From Lachnospiraceae bacterium (GTDB taxonomy: Bacteria; Bacillota; Clostridia; Lachnospirales; Lachnospiraceae): a stretch of 25,256 nt of DNA. Shown here one piece after another: positions 23,515 through 25,256 of this stretch. Under the pieces are notes generated by a model, which was not told where the DNA came from, did not search any database, and was given only the letters and a program-made list of their open reading frames with translations. Location: contig VSNO01000053.1 in assembly GCA_009774375.1 (NCBI GenBank), forward strand, positions 1 to 25,256, written 5' to 3'. How positions within the stretch are numbered: the first letter of the stretch is position 1; each line of letters opens with the position of its first letter. The translations under genes were made by a program, and so were the position numbers.

Positions 23515-25239
23515 TTAGTTGTATTTTGCCGCTTCTTCCATCCTGCGGTCAAGCTCCACCTGCATCTCGTCGATAAATGCCTGCGGGTTGCAGCCATTGT
23601 AAACTTCCAGGTATTCTTCCCAGGCTCCTTCAAAGTCACTTGCCATAACTACCTTAGGAAGCCATTCGTGCTTGATCTCACCCATTTTAAGCCATGCCGT
23701 GCCGCCCTCTGTTTCCGTTGTCATATTACTCGAATAGGAGTACATCGGATACCATGGACCAGGAGCTTCACTCGTACCCAGCATATCCACATATGTTTCG
23801 GCGCCATATGCCTCAAAGCACTTCTGAACATTTTCGCTCAGACTATCATAAAATTCTTTCGGCTGATCCTGCGGCCACATCGCATTGATTCCATCCCTGC
23901 TGGTACCTTTGTAGTTCGGGAAATAAGAGTAATCACAAAGATGGGAAGCCTTATATGCCGTATTGGCAACCTGCATTCTCATTTCCTCTGTGCGGTAAAA
24001 TTCGCCGTTCTCATCAACCTCATAATCTACGCCCTGCACACCCCAATAGCGGAGGTCATGAATCTCCTGGTCAAGAAGGTCATTGACAAACTGTAATGCG
24101 CCCTCGACATCCTTGCAGCTTGTCGTGACAGAAAGTCCGCTGGAAACATTCAGCACCCCGCCGGAGTTATGCCACTGATTCTTGATGCCCTCGTCAATCG
24201 TGATCGGAAGCGGAACATAGTTGCATCCCTTCAGGTCAAGCCCCTGCTGTTTCAACGCGTCATTTGCCGTATATGCAAAATCCCACCACTGGTCGATCAT
24301 ACCCAGCACACGTCCTGTGGACAGCTTTGCAATATACTCATCATAAGTCTGCGTGAAAGACTCCGGATCGACAATCCCTTTCTGAAACTCTTCATTCAGC
24401 TTCTGGAAATATCTCTTGGCCGTCGGCGTCGTATTGTAATCAATGATCGTCAATGTGTCGGGATCAACGATACAGCTTCCATCATTTGGGTATCCATCGA
24501 GAAACTGCGGCGCGTTCTCAAGGCAGAAGTAACGCCAGTCCTCACACAGGATCGTATACGGAATATTTGCCGTTCCATCCTCCATTGTGGGATTTGCTTC
24601 ATTGTAACTTTCGATCAGGTCAAAATACTGATCCATTGTATGTACTTCAGGATATCCTGCCCACTCGAGTACCCTTGTCTGGATCCAGAATGCCTCGTCG
24701 TTATGTACTGTCGCTTTCTCTTCCCCATGGATATTGCCAAACTGCTGTATCCAGTAGATATGCCCGTCATCCTGTCTCAGTCTGTCCCACTGTTCCTCCG
24801 TCAGAAACTCCTTGATATTCGGATACTTGTCAATATAGTCGTCAAGAGGTACGAGTGCACCCGCGTCATAGAGCTGCTTCGCACCATCTCCGCCATCAAT
24901 AAAATCAGGATACTCTCCGCCCGCAATCAGTGTTCCGATCGCCTCCTGCGCGCTCTGTCCTGTCAGCCAGGTCTCCTTCACCCTCGCCCCTGTCTTCTCT
25001 GCAATCATCTGCTGGATCTCATTGTCATCATTTTTCTCACTGCCAGGAACTGCAAAAAATGCAGTAAACTCCTTAATTTCTCCTGATTTTGCCGCATCGC
25101 TGCCACTCTCAGCCGGCGTATTGGCGCCCGTATTTGTGTCAGCCGACGTCGTGTCACTCTCTCCGCCGCCGCATCCGGTAAACATCGCCGCCACCATTGT
25201 TGCGGTTAACAACACTGAGAAGATTTTTTTTGTGTTCAT
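23515..25239 (-). CDS. Lipoprotein solute-binding protein of the ABC transporter
   Basis: A 574-residue LipO/YtcQ-type sugar-binding lipoprotein. The signal peptide MNTKKIFSVLLTATMVAAMF leads to a lipobox FTGC with C23 as lipidation site. A Ser/Thr/Ala/Asp-rich linker (about 24-52) follows, then the binding domain with many aromatic residues (DGHIYWIQQF, EAFWIQTRVLEW, WRYFCLENAPQF, DQWWDFAY) suited to stacking on sugar rings. ATG at 25239 follows GGAGGA at five bases. It is the first operon gene visible; the promoter lies outside the window. It captures oligosaccharides outside the membrane for the two permeases. Its paralogue downstream lacks the lipobox. Confidence 0.95.
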   Translation of the reverse strand: MNTKKIFSVLLTATMVAAMFTGCGGGESDTTSADTNTGANTPAESGSDAAKSGEIKEFTAFFAVPGSEKNDDNEIQQMIAEKTGARVKETWLTGQSAQEAIGTLIAGGEYPDFIDGGDGAKQLYDAGALVPLDDYIDKYPNIKEFLTEEQWDRLRQDDGHIYWIQQFGNIHGEEKATVHNDEAFWIQTRVLEWAGYPEVHTMDQYFDLIESYNEANPTMEDGTANIPYTILCEDWRYFCLENAPQFLDGYPNDGSCIVDPDTLTIIDYNTTPTAKRYFQKLNEEFQKGIVDPESFTQTYDEYIAKLSTGRVLGMIDQWWDFAYTANDALKQQGLDLKGCNYVPLPITIDEGIKNQWHNSGGVLNVSSGLSVTTSCKDVEGALQFVNDLLDQEIHDLRYWGVQGVDYEVDENGEFYRTEEMRMQVANTAYKASHLCDYSYFPNYKGTSRDGINAMWPQDQPKEFYDSLSENVQKCFEAYGAETYVDMLGTSEAPGPWYPMYSYSSNMTTETEGGTAWLKMGEIKHEWLPKVVMASDFEGAWEEYLEVYNGCNPQAFIDEMQVELDRRMEEAAKYN

Positions 25240-25256
25240 GCTAGTCCTCCATTCTT

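Noticed and set aside
24169..25086. Long plus-strand open frame of 305 codons opposite the lipoprotein gene
   Set aside because: It lies fully antisense to a well-supported solute-binding protein, has no ribosome site and reads as a Leu/Ile/Arg/Cys-rich shadow with no domain.

Overview
The window looks like a chromosomal segment from an anaerobic, spore-forming, probably motile Clostridia member, most likely Lachnospiraceae. The reasons are the sporulation pair gpr/spoIIP, a T-box leader in front of methionyl-tRNA synthetase, a chemoreceptor, and a Gram-positive type polysaccharide-utilisation locus with LplB/LplC-like permeases. All genes but one (rpsT) lie on the minus strand. I see no tRNA, rRNA, insertion sequence, CRISPR array or phage gene. 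Genus-level placement is not possible from the sequence alone.

Region 1 (1-5418) is housekeeping and sporulation. Read along the minus strand it holds gpr (spore protease) and spoIIP (engulfment hydrolase), then a thioredoxin with its own likely promoter, an aromatic-acid-exporter-like membrane protein coupled to it, and a T-box riboswitch with an apparent AUG specifier driving metG, which runs off the left edge. rpsT (ribosomal protein S20) is divergent from gpr and has a near-consensus promoter. It ends at a bidirectional terminator shared with the convergent operon on its right.

Region 2 (5401-10123) is a tightly packed minus-strand run. In order of transcription it holds a small single-pass membrane protein (59 aa, start uncertain), a 91-aa protein of unknown function, a hybrid sensor histidine kinase with a C-terminal receiver, a PflX-like radical SAM protein, a HAD-family hydrolase and a 92-aa unknown protein. 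Overlaps and gaps of a few bases suggest one transcript.

Region 3 (10219-25256) is a xylan/arabinoxylan-type utilisation operon. In order of transcription it holds a lipoprotein solute-binding protein, two permeases, a second paralogous solute-binding protein without a lipobox, a GH3 beta-xylosidase-like enzyme, two GH43 enzymes (the second with a CBM6-like C-terminal region), a large methyl-accepting chemotaxis protein and an SGNH-type esterase. The enzymes lack signal peptides. The inferred model is import of (acetylated, arabinosylated) xylo-oligosaccharides followed by intracellular de-arabinosylation, deacetylation and hydrolysis to monosaccharides. No transporter ATPase is present, as is usual for systems sharing an MsmX/MsmK-type ATPase. 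The operon promoter and any regulator must lie beyond the right edge, but there is a candidate internal promoter with an overlapping palindrome in front of the second binding protein. The most unusual element is the chemoreceptor inside the catabolic operon, whose sensor region carries a large beta-rich insert.
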